Position numbers and translations under genes: made by a program. Shown piece after piece: positions 25,641 to 32,571 of a stretch of 54,168 nucleotides of DNA. Below the pieces are notes generated by a model that was not told where the DNA came from, ran no database searches, and saw only the letters and a program-made list of their open reading frames with translations. Each line of letters opens with the position of its first letter. The stretch's first letter is position 1. The stretch comes from Clostridia bacterium (GTDB lineage: Bacteria; Bacillota; Clostridia; TANB77; RGIG9151). Where the stretch lies: the NCBI GenBank assembly GCA_017934955.1, contig JAGBIO010000015.1, positions 1-54,168 of the forward strand, written 5' to 3'.

Positions 25641-25825
25641 AGGCAAATATATCTTACTATTAACGAATTTTCCCTACAGATCAGACTTGAATTTGCTATA
25701 AATAACTTGTAAGTACCACTGAAAAATAGAAAAATATTTTTGTAAATTATTGTAATTATTTCCATATTATGATATATTTCTTTTTGTCCGAAGGACACTC
25801 CAAAATTGGAAAGGGGGTGAAACCT

Positions 25826-25891
25826 TTGTACATAAGAATATTTTTACTTGTCATCATTTTCTTTCTATTACTCACAGGAACTGCTTACTAA
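25826..25891 (+). CDS. TA3 tiny hydrophobic toxin-like peptide (21 aa)
   Basis: 21 residues: MYIRIFLLVIIFFLLL then TGTAY. Promoter TTGTAA (25750-25755), 17 bp, TATATT (25773-25778). Hairpin GTCCGAAGGAC at 25786-25796. SD AAAGGGGGTGA, then TTG 25826. Nearly identical to TA2 except in codons 4-8, which lie in the segment that pairs with the antisense RNA; the downstream repeat has changed in step. This pattern points to selection for locus-specific pairing. Confidence 0.8.
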   Translation: MYIRIFLLVIIFFLLLTGTAY

Positions 25892-25907
25892 AGAATTTGA
25901 AGGCAAG

Positions 25908-25941
25908 AAAAAAACGGGTGCGCGCAATGCATCCGTTTTTT
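25908..25941. terminator. TA3 bidirectional terminator
   Basis: Same stem and GCGCAAT loop as TA2 with flanking A and T runs. The T run ends 163 bp after the -10. Confidence 0.9.
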
Positions 25942-25976
25942 CTTGTCCGACTGTACATAAAAATATTTGTCTTACT
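25908..25976 (-). ncRNA. TA3 predicted antitoxin RNA
   Basis: Minus-strand promoter TTGACA (26011-26006), 17 bp, TAGTAT (25988-25983). The approximately 69-nt RNA includes the complement of TGTACATAAAAATATTTG (25952-25969), a copy of the TA3 start region TGTACATAAGAATATTT (25827-25843) and unlike the TA2 version. Confidence 0.8.
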
Positions 25977-26040
25977 ATTTATATACTACTTCACTCTTTC
26001 ATTTTTGTCAAGCATTTTCCTAATTTTTACAAACATTCAC

Positions 26041-26126
26041 GTTACAGGTCAGACTATATCGTTCTTCAATGATGCTGTCCCTACAGTGTTTGTGTCTTTT
26101 CTATAAATTTGAGTCTGACCTGTAAC
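26041..26126. repeat. Minimal MITE R8 with perfect 14-bp terminal inverted repeats
   Basis: GTTACAGGTCAGAC (26041-26054) and GTCTGACCTGTAAC (26113-26126) are exact inverted copies bounding an 86-bp element that retains half a palindrome (ATGCTGTCC) and the tail CTACAGTGTTTGTG. It defines the ends of the whole family. No clear target-site duplication longer than 2-3 bp is visible. Confidence 0.9.
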
Positions 26127-26180
26127 ACCCGTATTCCTCCAAATGCTTTTTTTCCTGCTCAAACGCTATTGTTGTCCCTC

Positions 26181-27407
26181 TTATTCCTCAACAACAACTT
26201 TCTTAAAGTTCTTCTTACCACGTCTTAACAAGATACCGTCTCCTGCGAAATCTGCCTTCTTTAACAGCAATTTTACATCTGTCACTTTCTCGTCTCCAAC
26301 CAAAACGCCACCTTGCTCAACATTTCTTCTTGCCTCCGACTTCGAAGGTGCCAATTCTGCCTTTACCAATAAGGTCAAAATATCGATTTCCTCATTTACG
26401 AAATCTTCCGCCTTTAAGGCAACCGTCGGCACATTCACAGACACTCCGCCGCCAAACAAGCCTCTTGCAGCCTCTTGCGCTTTAGTAGCCTCTTCCTCGC
26501 TATGTACCAACTTGGTAAGTTCAAACGCCAAAATTTCCTTCGCTTTATTAAGCTCACTGCCTTCCCAATGATCCATTTCATCAATCTGTTCAAGCGGTAA
26601 GAACGTCAACATACGAATACACTTTAACACATCCGCATCCGCCACATTTCTCCAATATTGATAAAACTCAAACGGCGACGTTTTCTCCGGATCCAGCCAA
26701 ACCGCACCGGACTCCGTTTTTCCCATCTTCTTGCCTTCCGAATTCAACAACAAATTAATCGTCATCGCATACGCATCTTTTCCCAACTTACGACGAATCA
26801 ATTCGGTACCGCCAAGCATATTACTCCACTGATCGTCTCCACCAAATTGCATATTGCAACCGTATTTCTGGTACAACACATAAAAATCATAACTCTGCAT
26901 AATCATGTAGTTAAACTCCAAGAAGCTAAGACCTCTCTCCATTCTCTGTTTGTAACATTCTGCCGTAAGCATCCGATTCACACTAAAATGTGGTCCGACT
27001 TCTCTTAACATATCCACATAATTTAAATCCAACAACCAATCGCCGTTATTTACCATCAAGGCTTTTCCATCCGAAAAATCAATAAACTTGCTCATCTGCT
27101 TTTTAAAACATTCACAGTTGTGCTGAATATCTTCTTTTGTCAGCATCTTCCGCATATCTGTCTTTCCGGAAGGATCCCCAATCATACCGGTTCCGCCACC
27201 CAATAACGCAATCGGCTTATTTCCCGCCATCTGAAGTCTCTTCATCAAGCATAACGCCATAAAATGGCCAACATGCAAACTATCCGCCGTGGGATCAAAC
27301 CCGATATAAAATATCGCCTTTCCATTATTGATTAACTCCTTAATCTCCTCTTCATCCGTCAACTGTGCCAACAATCCTCTTGCTTTCAATTCATCAAAAA
27401 TTGTCAT
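26181..27407 (-). CDS. tyrS: Tyrosyl-tRNA synthetase
   Basis: Charges tRNA-Tyr. It has 408 residues with the class I Rossmann core: signature HVGH near 47 (HIGH), KMGKT near 234 (KMSKS), tyrosine-binding [13 protein letters not shown], and a C-terminal S4 RNA-binding domain (from about 340, [13 protein letters not shown]). Start ATG 27407 behind GGAGGGAAATGAT. Controlled by a T-box leader directly upstream. Confidence 0.98.
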   Translation of the reverse strand: MTIFDELKARGLLAQLTDEEEIKELINNGKAIFYIGFDPTADSLHVGHFMALCLMKRLQMAGNKPIALLGGGTGMIGDPSGKTDMRKMLTKEDIQHNCECFKKQMSKFIDFSDGKALMVNNGDWLLDLNYVDMLREVGPHFSVNRMLTAECYKQRMERGLSFLEFNYMIMQSYDFYVLYQKYGCNMQFGGDDQWSNMLGGTELIRRKLGKDAYAMTINLLLNSEGKKMGKTESGAVWLDPEKTSPFEFYQYWRNVADADVLKCIRMLTFLPLEQIDEMDHWEGSELNKAKEILAFELTKLVHSEEEATKAQEAARGLFGGGVSVNVPTVALKAEDFVNEEIDILTLLVKAELAPSKSEARRNVEQGGVLVGDEKVTDVKLLLKKADFAGDGILLRRGKKNFKKVVVEE

Positions 27408-27423
27408 ATCATTTCCCTCCTAT

Positions 27424-27727
27424 TAAAAAAATTCTCGTCCCTCTAAGAAAGGACGAGATTGTCTTCGTGTTACCACCTTTATTCACAAATAACTCACATT
27501 ACTTGTCTCACCGAGTACCAACATACTCTATCGCGATAACGTGCGAAATTCCGTCAACGCCTACTCAACTTCAGCGCGAAGCTCAAAGATGTATTCATAA
27601 TCAGCTTTCCATGCTCCTCTCATCCACCGGTCGCTTTCTGTTTGGTCTCACTCATTACTACTTCTTCTTATCATCGCTTTTGAAATATTCCAATATTTAG
27701 TATAATCCCCATTTGATGTTTTGTCAA
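27424..27727 (-). promoter_or_regulatory. Tyrosine T-box riboswitch with promoter
   Basis: Minus strand: promoter TTGACA (27727-27722), 17 bp, TATACT (27704-27699). Stem I region contains GAATACATC with UAC at 27593-27591 as the probable tyrosine specifier codon. The T-box core AAAGGTGGTAACACG lies near 27480-27466. The terminator stem TTCTCGTCC..GGACGAGA plus T run lies at 27460-27424. Uncharged tRNA-Tyr is expected to stabilise the antiterminator and switch tyrS on. Confidence 0.93.
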
Positions 27728-27846
27728 TAGTCCACCTTAAAGAATAAATTACAGAAATTTACATGTAAAATATTGTAATTTGTTCTTTGCCATGTTATAA
27801 TCCATTTGTCTCTAGAGATAAATCTTCAATAAGGAGGTGGACTCGA

Positions 27847-27924
27847 ATGAGGCAAATCATCAAAATTATACTTACCATTATTCTCTTCATTCTGTTACTT
27901 ACATTTATGAATTCTGCTTACTAA
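27847..27924 (+). CDS. TA4 tiny hydrophobic toxin-like peptide (25 aa)
   Basis: 25 residues: MRQIIK, hydrophobic IILTIILFILLLTFM, ending NSAY. Promoter TTGTAA (27773-27778), 17 bp, TATAAT (27796-27801). 5' palindrome TCTCTAGAGA at 27809-27818. SD AAGGAGGTGGA, then ATG 27847. Sequence outside the design elements has diverged widely from TA2/TA3, yet promoter, hairpin, peptide plan, terminator and overall length are kept, which argues that the unit is functional. Located between the tyrS T-box and the cation ATPase. Confidence 0.82.
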   Translation: MRQIIKIILTIILFILLLTFMNSAY

Positions 27925-27933
27925 ATACAGAAC

Positions 27934-27964
27934 AAAAAACGGATGCTACAGGCGTCCGTTTTTT
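27934..27964. terminator. TA4 bidirectional terminator
   Basis: AAAAAACGGATGC and GCGTCCGTTTTTT pair across TACAG. The T run ends 163 bp after the -10, as in TA1-TA3. The A run serves the opposite direction. Confidence 0.9.
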
Positions 27965-28004
27965 GTTTTTGTCAATGAGACAACTCATCAAAGTTTATCT
28001 CTCT
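27934..28004 (-). ncRNA. TA4 predicted antitoxin RNA
   Basis: Minus-strand promoter TTGACA (28039-28034), 17 bp, TAATAT (28016-28011), just behind the stop codon of the P-type ATPase gene. The approximately 71-nt RNA includes the complement of AATGAGACAACTCATCAAAG (27974-27993), a copy of AATGAGGCAAATCATCAAAA at the toxin start (27846-27865) with three mismatches. Confidence 0.8.
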
Positions 28005-28042
28005 ATAACTATATTACCAATAATATCCTTTCTTGTCAAGCA

Positions 28043-30679
28043 CTATTTTCCCAAACGTCTCTGAATAAACTTCGTCACTTCCATAATCGGAATAATGAAA
28101 AATGCCAATCCCATCGCAACGCCGTATTCCGGTAAGGAAATATGTTCAAAACCGAAGGCATTGGATAAGAACGGTATATAGATAACCGCTGTCGTGCAAA
28201 TAAGCGAAAGAATCATAGCCCCCCACAAGAAAATATTATGATGTGGTAAATTAAACACCGAATCTCTTCGAGAACGCATATTGAAAGAATGGAAAATTTC
28301 CACCATCGACAAGGTTAAAAACGCCATTGTCATTCCATCCGCACTATTCACAATCTCCCGCTTACCGGCCTCCATAAAGTGACCGACAAAATATGCCGTC
28401 ATGGTTAGTAACGTAATCAAAACGCCCTGAAAAGCAATATCAAATCCCATTCCGCCAGCAAAAATGCCATCACCGGCGTTCCGAGGCGCACGCTTCATAA
28501 TATTCTTTTCGCTCTTCTCCATTCCCAACGCCAAAGCCGGGAAACAATCCGTAATCAAGTTAATCCACAATAAATGCACCGGTTTTAAGATAGTAAATCC
28601 AAGTAATGTCGCAAAGAAAATCGCCAATACTTCGGATAAGTTCGAAGAAAGCAAGAACTGAATCGATTTACGAATATTGTCATAAATTCTTCTGCCCTCT
28701 TCTACCGCCGAAACGATGGTTGCAAAGTTATCGTCCGCCAAAACCATGTCCGCAACATTCTTCGTTACATCGGTACCGGTAATTCCCATACCAACGCCGA
28801 TATCCGCGCTCTTAATCGAAGGCGCGTCGTTTACACCGTCTCCGGTCATTGCCGTAATTTTTCCTTTCGCTTTCCATGCCTTCACAATTCGTACTTTATG
28901 TTCCGGCTGCACACGCGCATATACCGAATACTGTTCAATCTTCTCGTTGATTTCTTCCTCTGAAATATCGTTTAACTCCGCACCGGTAATCGCTTGATCG
29001 GCACTCTCGATAATTCCCAATTCCTTCGCAATCGCAACCGCGGTATCCTTGTGATCCCCCGTAATCATAATCGGACGAATTCCCGCTTCACCGCACTCTG
29101 CAATCGCCGCCTTTACCTCCGGACGCACCGGATCAATCATACCGCACAAACCCAAATAACATAAATTATTCTCCAACGTCGATACTTCAAAATCCGTAGG
29201 AACGCTCCCCCACTCCTTCTTTGCAGCACACAATACACGAAGTGCCTTATCTGCCATTGCTTTGTTAGCTTCCAATACCCTCTTCTTAATTTCCTCCGTC
29301 ATCGGAACCGCTTTTCCGTCAATCCACGCCGACGTACAGCATTTTAACACTTCATCCGGCGCACCCTTTGTAAATTGCACCAAAGAACCATCTTGTTTCT
29401 TATGAACCGTTGTCATCATCTTTCTCATCGAATCAAACGGCGCCTCTCCGATTCTCAAATACTCTCTTGATAAATCATTTTTCGATAATCCCAATTGATA
29501 AGCATCATTCACCAACGCACACTCCGTCGGCTCCCCGATTGCTTCGTGATTCTCATCTATCTCCGCATCACTGCATAAAGCCATCGCCGTCGCCAACAAC
29601 TTCTCATCGTCCCCGACATGCTCCACAACTGTCATCTTATTTTGCGTTAACGTTCCGGTTTTATCGGAACAAATAATCTGCGTACAGCCAAGCGTCTCAA
29701 CCGCCGTCAACTTACGAATGACAGCGTTTCTCTTCGACATATTTGTAACACCAATCGAAAGCACAATCGTCACAACCGCCGCAAGCCCTTCCGGAATCGC
29801 CGCAACCGCTAAACTAACCGCAACCATAAAGGTATCCAGCATACCTTCCCCGGTAATATTCGGATAAGAACGAATCAAATCAACCGCAAAAATCACGGCA
29901 CAAATTCCGATAACCAAGACGCTCAAAACCTTACTCAACTGATTTAATTTCTTCTGTAACGGCGTCTCATCATCCTTCGCATTCGCCAAAACATCCGCAA
30001 TCTTTCCCATTTCCGTCGTCATTCCGGTATCCGTTACAACCGCTTTACCACGTCCATAAACAACGGTACTTCCCATATACACCATATTCTTACGATCGCC
30101 AAGCGGAACATCCTTCTCATTTTCCGCCGTCAATACATCAATCTTTTTATTAACCGGAACCGATTCTCCCGTAAGAGCCGCTTCCTCCACCTTCATGCTC
30201 GCACACTCAATAATACGCGCATCTGCCGGAACCGCATCTCCCGCTTCTAACACAATAATATCTCCCGGAACCAATTCTTCACTCTTCAAAGTCACTTGAT
30301 GTCCGTCACGAATCACCTTAGAAGTCGCCTTCGTAATTTCCTGCAAAGCCTCAATCGCCTTTTCTGCCTTACTTTCCTGCACCACGCCCAATACAGCGTT
30401 AATAATCACCACAATCATAATAATAATCGTATCCGCAAACGATTCCCCGGAATAAAACGAGGTAATTCCCGAAATCACTGCCGCCACAATTAAAATAATA
30501 ATCATCGGATCCGACAACTCTCCTAAAAAACGCTCTAAAAGAGTAACTTTTTTCCCCTCTTTTAATTTGTTCGGTCCAAATTCCCCCAACCGCTTCTCCG
30601 CTTCTTCGGTAGATAGACCATTTTCAGACGATTTCTTTTCCTCAAGCACTTCCGAAATCTCCGACAAGTATTCCTTCAT
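28043..30679 (-). CDS. P-type cation ATPase (Ca2+/Mn2+ type, P2A)
   Basis: An 878-residue pump with the complete P-type plan: actuator TGES near 170, PEGL in the ion-binding M4 near 296, phosphorylation DKTGTLT with Asp339, nucleotide-binding KGAP, and hinge TGDGVNDAPSIK. About ten transmembrane segments. It groups by motifs with PMCA/SERCA-like bacterial pumps. Because a yybP-ykoY Mn2+ riboswitch precedes it, as for Lactococcus YoaB, Mn2+ export is at least as likely as Ca2+ export (inference). Start ATG 30679 with GGAGGAGAGGGT upstream. The TA4 antisense promoter lies just past its stop. Confidence 0.92.
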   Translation of the reverse strand: MKEYLSEISEVLEEKKSSENGLSTEEAEKRLGEFGPNKLKEGKKVTLLERFLGELSDPMIIILIVAAVISGITSFYSGESFADTIIIMIVVIINAVLGVVQESKAEKAIEALQEITKATSKVIRDGHQVTLKSEELVPGDIIVLEAGDAVPADARIIECASMKVEEAALTGESVPVNKKIDVLTAENEKDVPLGDRKNMVYMGSTVVYGRGKAVVTDTGMTTEMGKIADVLANAKDDETPLQKKLNQLSKVLSVLVIGICAVIFAVDLIRSYPNITGEGMLDTFMVAVSLAVAAIPEGLAAVVTIVLSIGVTNMSKRNAVIRKLTAVETLGCTQIICSDKTGTLTQNKMTVVEHVGDDEKLLATAMALCSDAEIDENHEAIGEPTECALVNDAYQLGLSKNDLSREYLRIGEAPFDSMRKMMTTVHKKQDGSLVQFTKGAPDEVLKCCTSAWIDGKAVPMTEEIKKRVLEANKAMADKALRVLCAAKKEWGSVPTDFEVSTLENNLCYLGLCGMIDPVRPEVKAAIAECGEAGIRPIMITGDHKDTAVAIAKELGIIESADQAITGAELNDISEEEINEKIEQYSVYARVQPEHKVRIVKAWKAKGKITAMTGDGVNDAPSIKSADIGVGMGITGTDVTKNVADMVLADDNFATIVSAVEEGRRIYDNIRKSIQFLLSSNLSEVLAIFFATLLGFTILKPVHLLWINLITDCFPALALGMEKSEKNIMKRAPRNAGDGIFAGGMGFDIAFQGVLITLLTMTAYFVGHFMEAGKREIVNSADGMTMAFLTLSMVEIFHSFNMRSRRDSVFNLPHHNIFLWGAMILSLICTTAVIYIPFLSNAFGFEHISLPEYGVAMGLAFFIIPIMEVTKFIQRRLGK

Positions 30680-30723
30680 ACCCTCTCCTCCTTTGCATGT
30701 ATAAGAGTAGGACAGTTCTTGAT

Positions 30724-30874
30724 AAAAAAAGACCTATCTGTGTTCATCACAGATAAGTCTCGTCATTTCATATAAAGCCAGGAATCCAATTCCATGCTGT
30801 TGACTTTATCGCATAATCTGCCGACTACTCCCTTAATCTAAACGTATCGTATAATAATTTTCAAGTCTTGTCAA
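30724..30874 (-). promoter_or_regulatory. yybP-ykoY (Mn2+) riboswitch with promoter and terminator
   Basis: Minus strand: promoter TTGACA (30874-30869), 17 bp, TACGAT (30851-30846). The aptamer contains the two hallmark segments AAGGGAGTAGTC and ATGACGAGACTTAT, with a helix between them. Then AGACTTATCTGTG pairs with CACAGATAGGTCT, followed by seven T, a terminator whose left arm overlaps the aptamer 3' end. The family is an ON switch sensing Mn2+, fitting the cation pump downstream. Confidence 0.82.
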
Positions 30875-30903
30875 CAAATTTTGCCAAGGAATTGTTTCAG
30901 TTC

Positions 30904-31112
30904 GTTACTAATCAGACTAAAATCTTGTATCTTTCGAAAAATATCGTCAGAATGCGGTTTGTACGGACACAATTCATTGTGTCCTAATTCTAATATCAGG
31001 CTATTTCATGGACACAATAAATTGTGTCCCTACAAAGATTATGCAGTCATTGTAGGGGACGGCGTCCTCGACGTCCCGATATATTTGTGACAACTTAAGT
31101 ATGACCTGTACC
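30904..31112. repeat. Full-length MITE-like element R9
   Basis: Left end GTTACTAATCAGAC (30904-30917) and right end TATGACCTGTA near 31100-31111. Internal segment CTTGTATCTTTCGAAAAATA, type-two palindromes at 30965-30984 and 31010-31029, and the third palindrome GGACGGCGTCCTCGACGTCC near 31059-31078. The most complete copy, about 209 bp. No ORF is supported in this gap. Confidence 0.85.
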
Positions 31113-31138
31113 GTTACTATCAAATGATGGTTTGTTGC

Positions 31139-31537
31139 TTATTTTGCTGAACAAATATACTCCTTACTTGACACTTTATTACTATTGTTTTTCTTAGCTG
31201 TATTTAATGTAGCCACAAGTAGTCTTTTGATTTCAAGACAATCCGAAATTAAAGATTTTCCCTCTGTTTCTTCTATATATTCTGACAAAATCAATAATCT
31301 CAACCAATACTCAGTTTCTGCTGTTTCTTTTAACGATATCTGTAATTTTGCAATAAAATCTGCCTTACTAATGCCATAAACTGCCTCATTCGCATTTGCC
31401 CCAATAGAAGTTGCACTTCTGATGATTTGCTTCGAAATAATACCTTCCTGTTTTTCTTTTATAAGATACTTATGAAGTTGAACGATTCTTGCTGCAAATT
31501 TTAATGATTTTTCGAGTAACACATTTTCTTTTTCCAC
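31139..31537 (-). CDS. Four-helix bundle protein (23S rRNA IVP family)
   Basis: A 132-residue, all-helical protein of the S23/four-helix bundle family: SLKFAARIVQLHKYL, then the signature IIRSATSIGANANEA, then KADFIAKLQISLKE and EYWLRLL. Members are found inside 23S rRNA intervening sequences or as solitary accessory genes, sometimes with diversity-generating retroelements. No such context is seen here, so the role is unknown. Start ATG 31537 behind AAGAGGTGTTGTTG. Confidence 0.85.
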   Translation of the reverse strand: MEKENVLLEKSLKFAARIVQLHKYLIKEKQEGIISKQIIRSATSIGANANEAVYGISKADFIAKLQISLKETAETEYWLRLLILSEYIEETEGKSLISDCLEIKRLLVATLNTAKKNNSNKVSSKEYICSAK

Positions 31538-31559
31538 AACAACACCTCTTTAAATAATA

Positions 31560-31650
31560 AAGAAAAAAGAATAGAGAATAAAGAATAATACAAAAGCAGC
31601 TTTACAAGTCAAATTTATTATTTATTATTTATTCACTATTCTTTTAGGCA
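31560..31650. repeat. AT-rich inverted repeat
   Basis: AAAAGAATAGAGAATAAAGA is answered downstream by TTTATTCACTATTCTTTT in inverted order. The motif AAAGAATAGAGAATAA also occurs at 54100-54116 at the other end of the window, so this is a second, unrelated small repeat family. Confidence 0.5.
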
Positions 31651-31669
31651 TACGTAGTATGCCGCTTTT

Positions 31670-32018
31670 GGTGGAGGCGAGGAGAGTTGAACTCCTGTCC
31701 AAGAATCCTGCCATACAGACTTCTCCGAGTGCAGTTTATACTTTCACATTCCCTTTGCCAACCGTCTATAAACAGACTGATGACATCAGTAGCTTCATAA
31801 ATACCCACCGATGCAAAGCTTTACCGGTTTTGTGGTCACCTGTCGACGCCAGACACTAAGCCGGTGACACTCTTAGGCTGACGTAGCCGCGCTTAGGCAG
31901 CTAATGCTAATTCATTATTATTAGCGTTTAATTTAAGTTTCCGCTTTTTTAAGTGGCCGGCGGAGCCCACTACTCGCTATCTGTATTTTAGAATACCTGT
32001 CAATACCAATACGCCCCC
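31670..32018 (-). ncRNA. ssrA: Transfer-messenger RNA (tmRNA)
   Basis: The minus-strand RNA begins GGGGGCGTATTGG..TTGACAGG and ends ..GAGTTCAACTCTCCTCGCCTCCACCA with encoded CCA. The termini form the 7-bp acceptor stem with one G-U pair. The tag frame reads ..NANNNELALAA then TAA (GCTAATAATAATGAATTAGC...), with the degradation signal ALAA. The resume codon is not certain. Length about 349 nt is typical. It starts only 3 nt after the smpB stop codon. Confidence 0.95.
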
Positions 32019-32021
32019 GTA

Positions 32022-32489
32022 TTAGGATTGGTTTCTTTCCTTTAATCGGATGGCCATCTCTTTTTCCGCGCTCTTTTTCGCCATGTCTTCTCTCTTATCG
32101 TAAAGTTTCTTCCCCTTACCGATACCGATTTTTAGTTTTGCCCATTTTCCTTTTAGATATAAGGAAATCGGCACCAAGGTAATTCCTTCTCGTTTTATCA
32201 TACCGATCAAACGATTGATTTCCGCTTTTGATACTAAGAGTTTTCTGGAACGAGTTGCATCCACATTAAAGATATTCCCTTTTTCGTACGGACTGATATG
32301 CATGTGATGAATAAAAAGTTCCCCTTGTGTAATCGAGGCATAACTATCCTTTAAATTCACTTTTCCCATTCGAATCGACTTAATCTCCGTTCCCGTCAAT
32401 ACAAGCCCTGCTTCAAAAGTCTCATTTATAAAATAATCATGATACGCCTTCTTATTCGAGGCAACTTCCTTAATTGCATATTTCTCCAT
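32022..32489 (-). CDS. smpB: SsrA-binding protein SmpB
   Basis: A small basic OB-fold protein that binds tmRNA and fits it into stalled ribosomes for trans-translation. It has 155 residues: KKAYHDYFINETFEAGLVL, GTEIKSIRMGKVNLKDSYA, and the basic tail KGKKLYDKREDMAKK that mimics the anticodon helix. I start at ATG 32489 behind GAGGGAGAAAAGT. Tightly linked to ssrA downstream, its RNA partner. Confidence 0.97.
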   Translation of the reverse strand: MEKYAIKEVASNKKAYHDYFINETFEAGLVLTGTEIKSIRMGKVNLKDSYASITQGELFIHHMHISPYEKGNIFNVDATRSRKLLVSKAEINRLIGMIKREGITLVPISLYLKGKWAKLKIGIGKGKKLYDKREDMAKKSAEKEMAIRLKERNQS

Positions 32490-32519
32490 ACTTTTCTCCC
32501 TCAATGAACTATTGTACCA

Positions 32520-32566
32520 CAAAAAAGAAGATGTGACAATAGCCTAAAACACCAAGTCACATCTCT
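32520..32566 (-). terminator. Terminator after the TadZ-like gene
   Basis: AGATGTGAC (32529-32537) pairs with GTCACATCT (32556-32564). On the minus strand it is followed by a T-rich run before smpB. Confidence 0.75.
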
Positions 32567-32571
32567 ATTTT

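Noticed and set aside
25312-26106. ORFs of 60-75 codons running through the TA2 and TA3 terminators (..KARKKRVRAMHPFFL..)
   Set aside because: They start inside the toxin ORF or between stop codon and terminator, lack ribosome binding sites and read through the bidirectional terminator. Their similarity to each other only reflects duplication of the locus.
31659-31859. Plus-strand ORF of 66 codons
   Set aside because: Lies entirely inside the tmRNA gene on the other strand.
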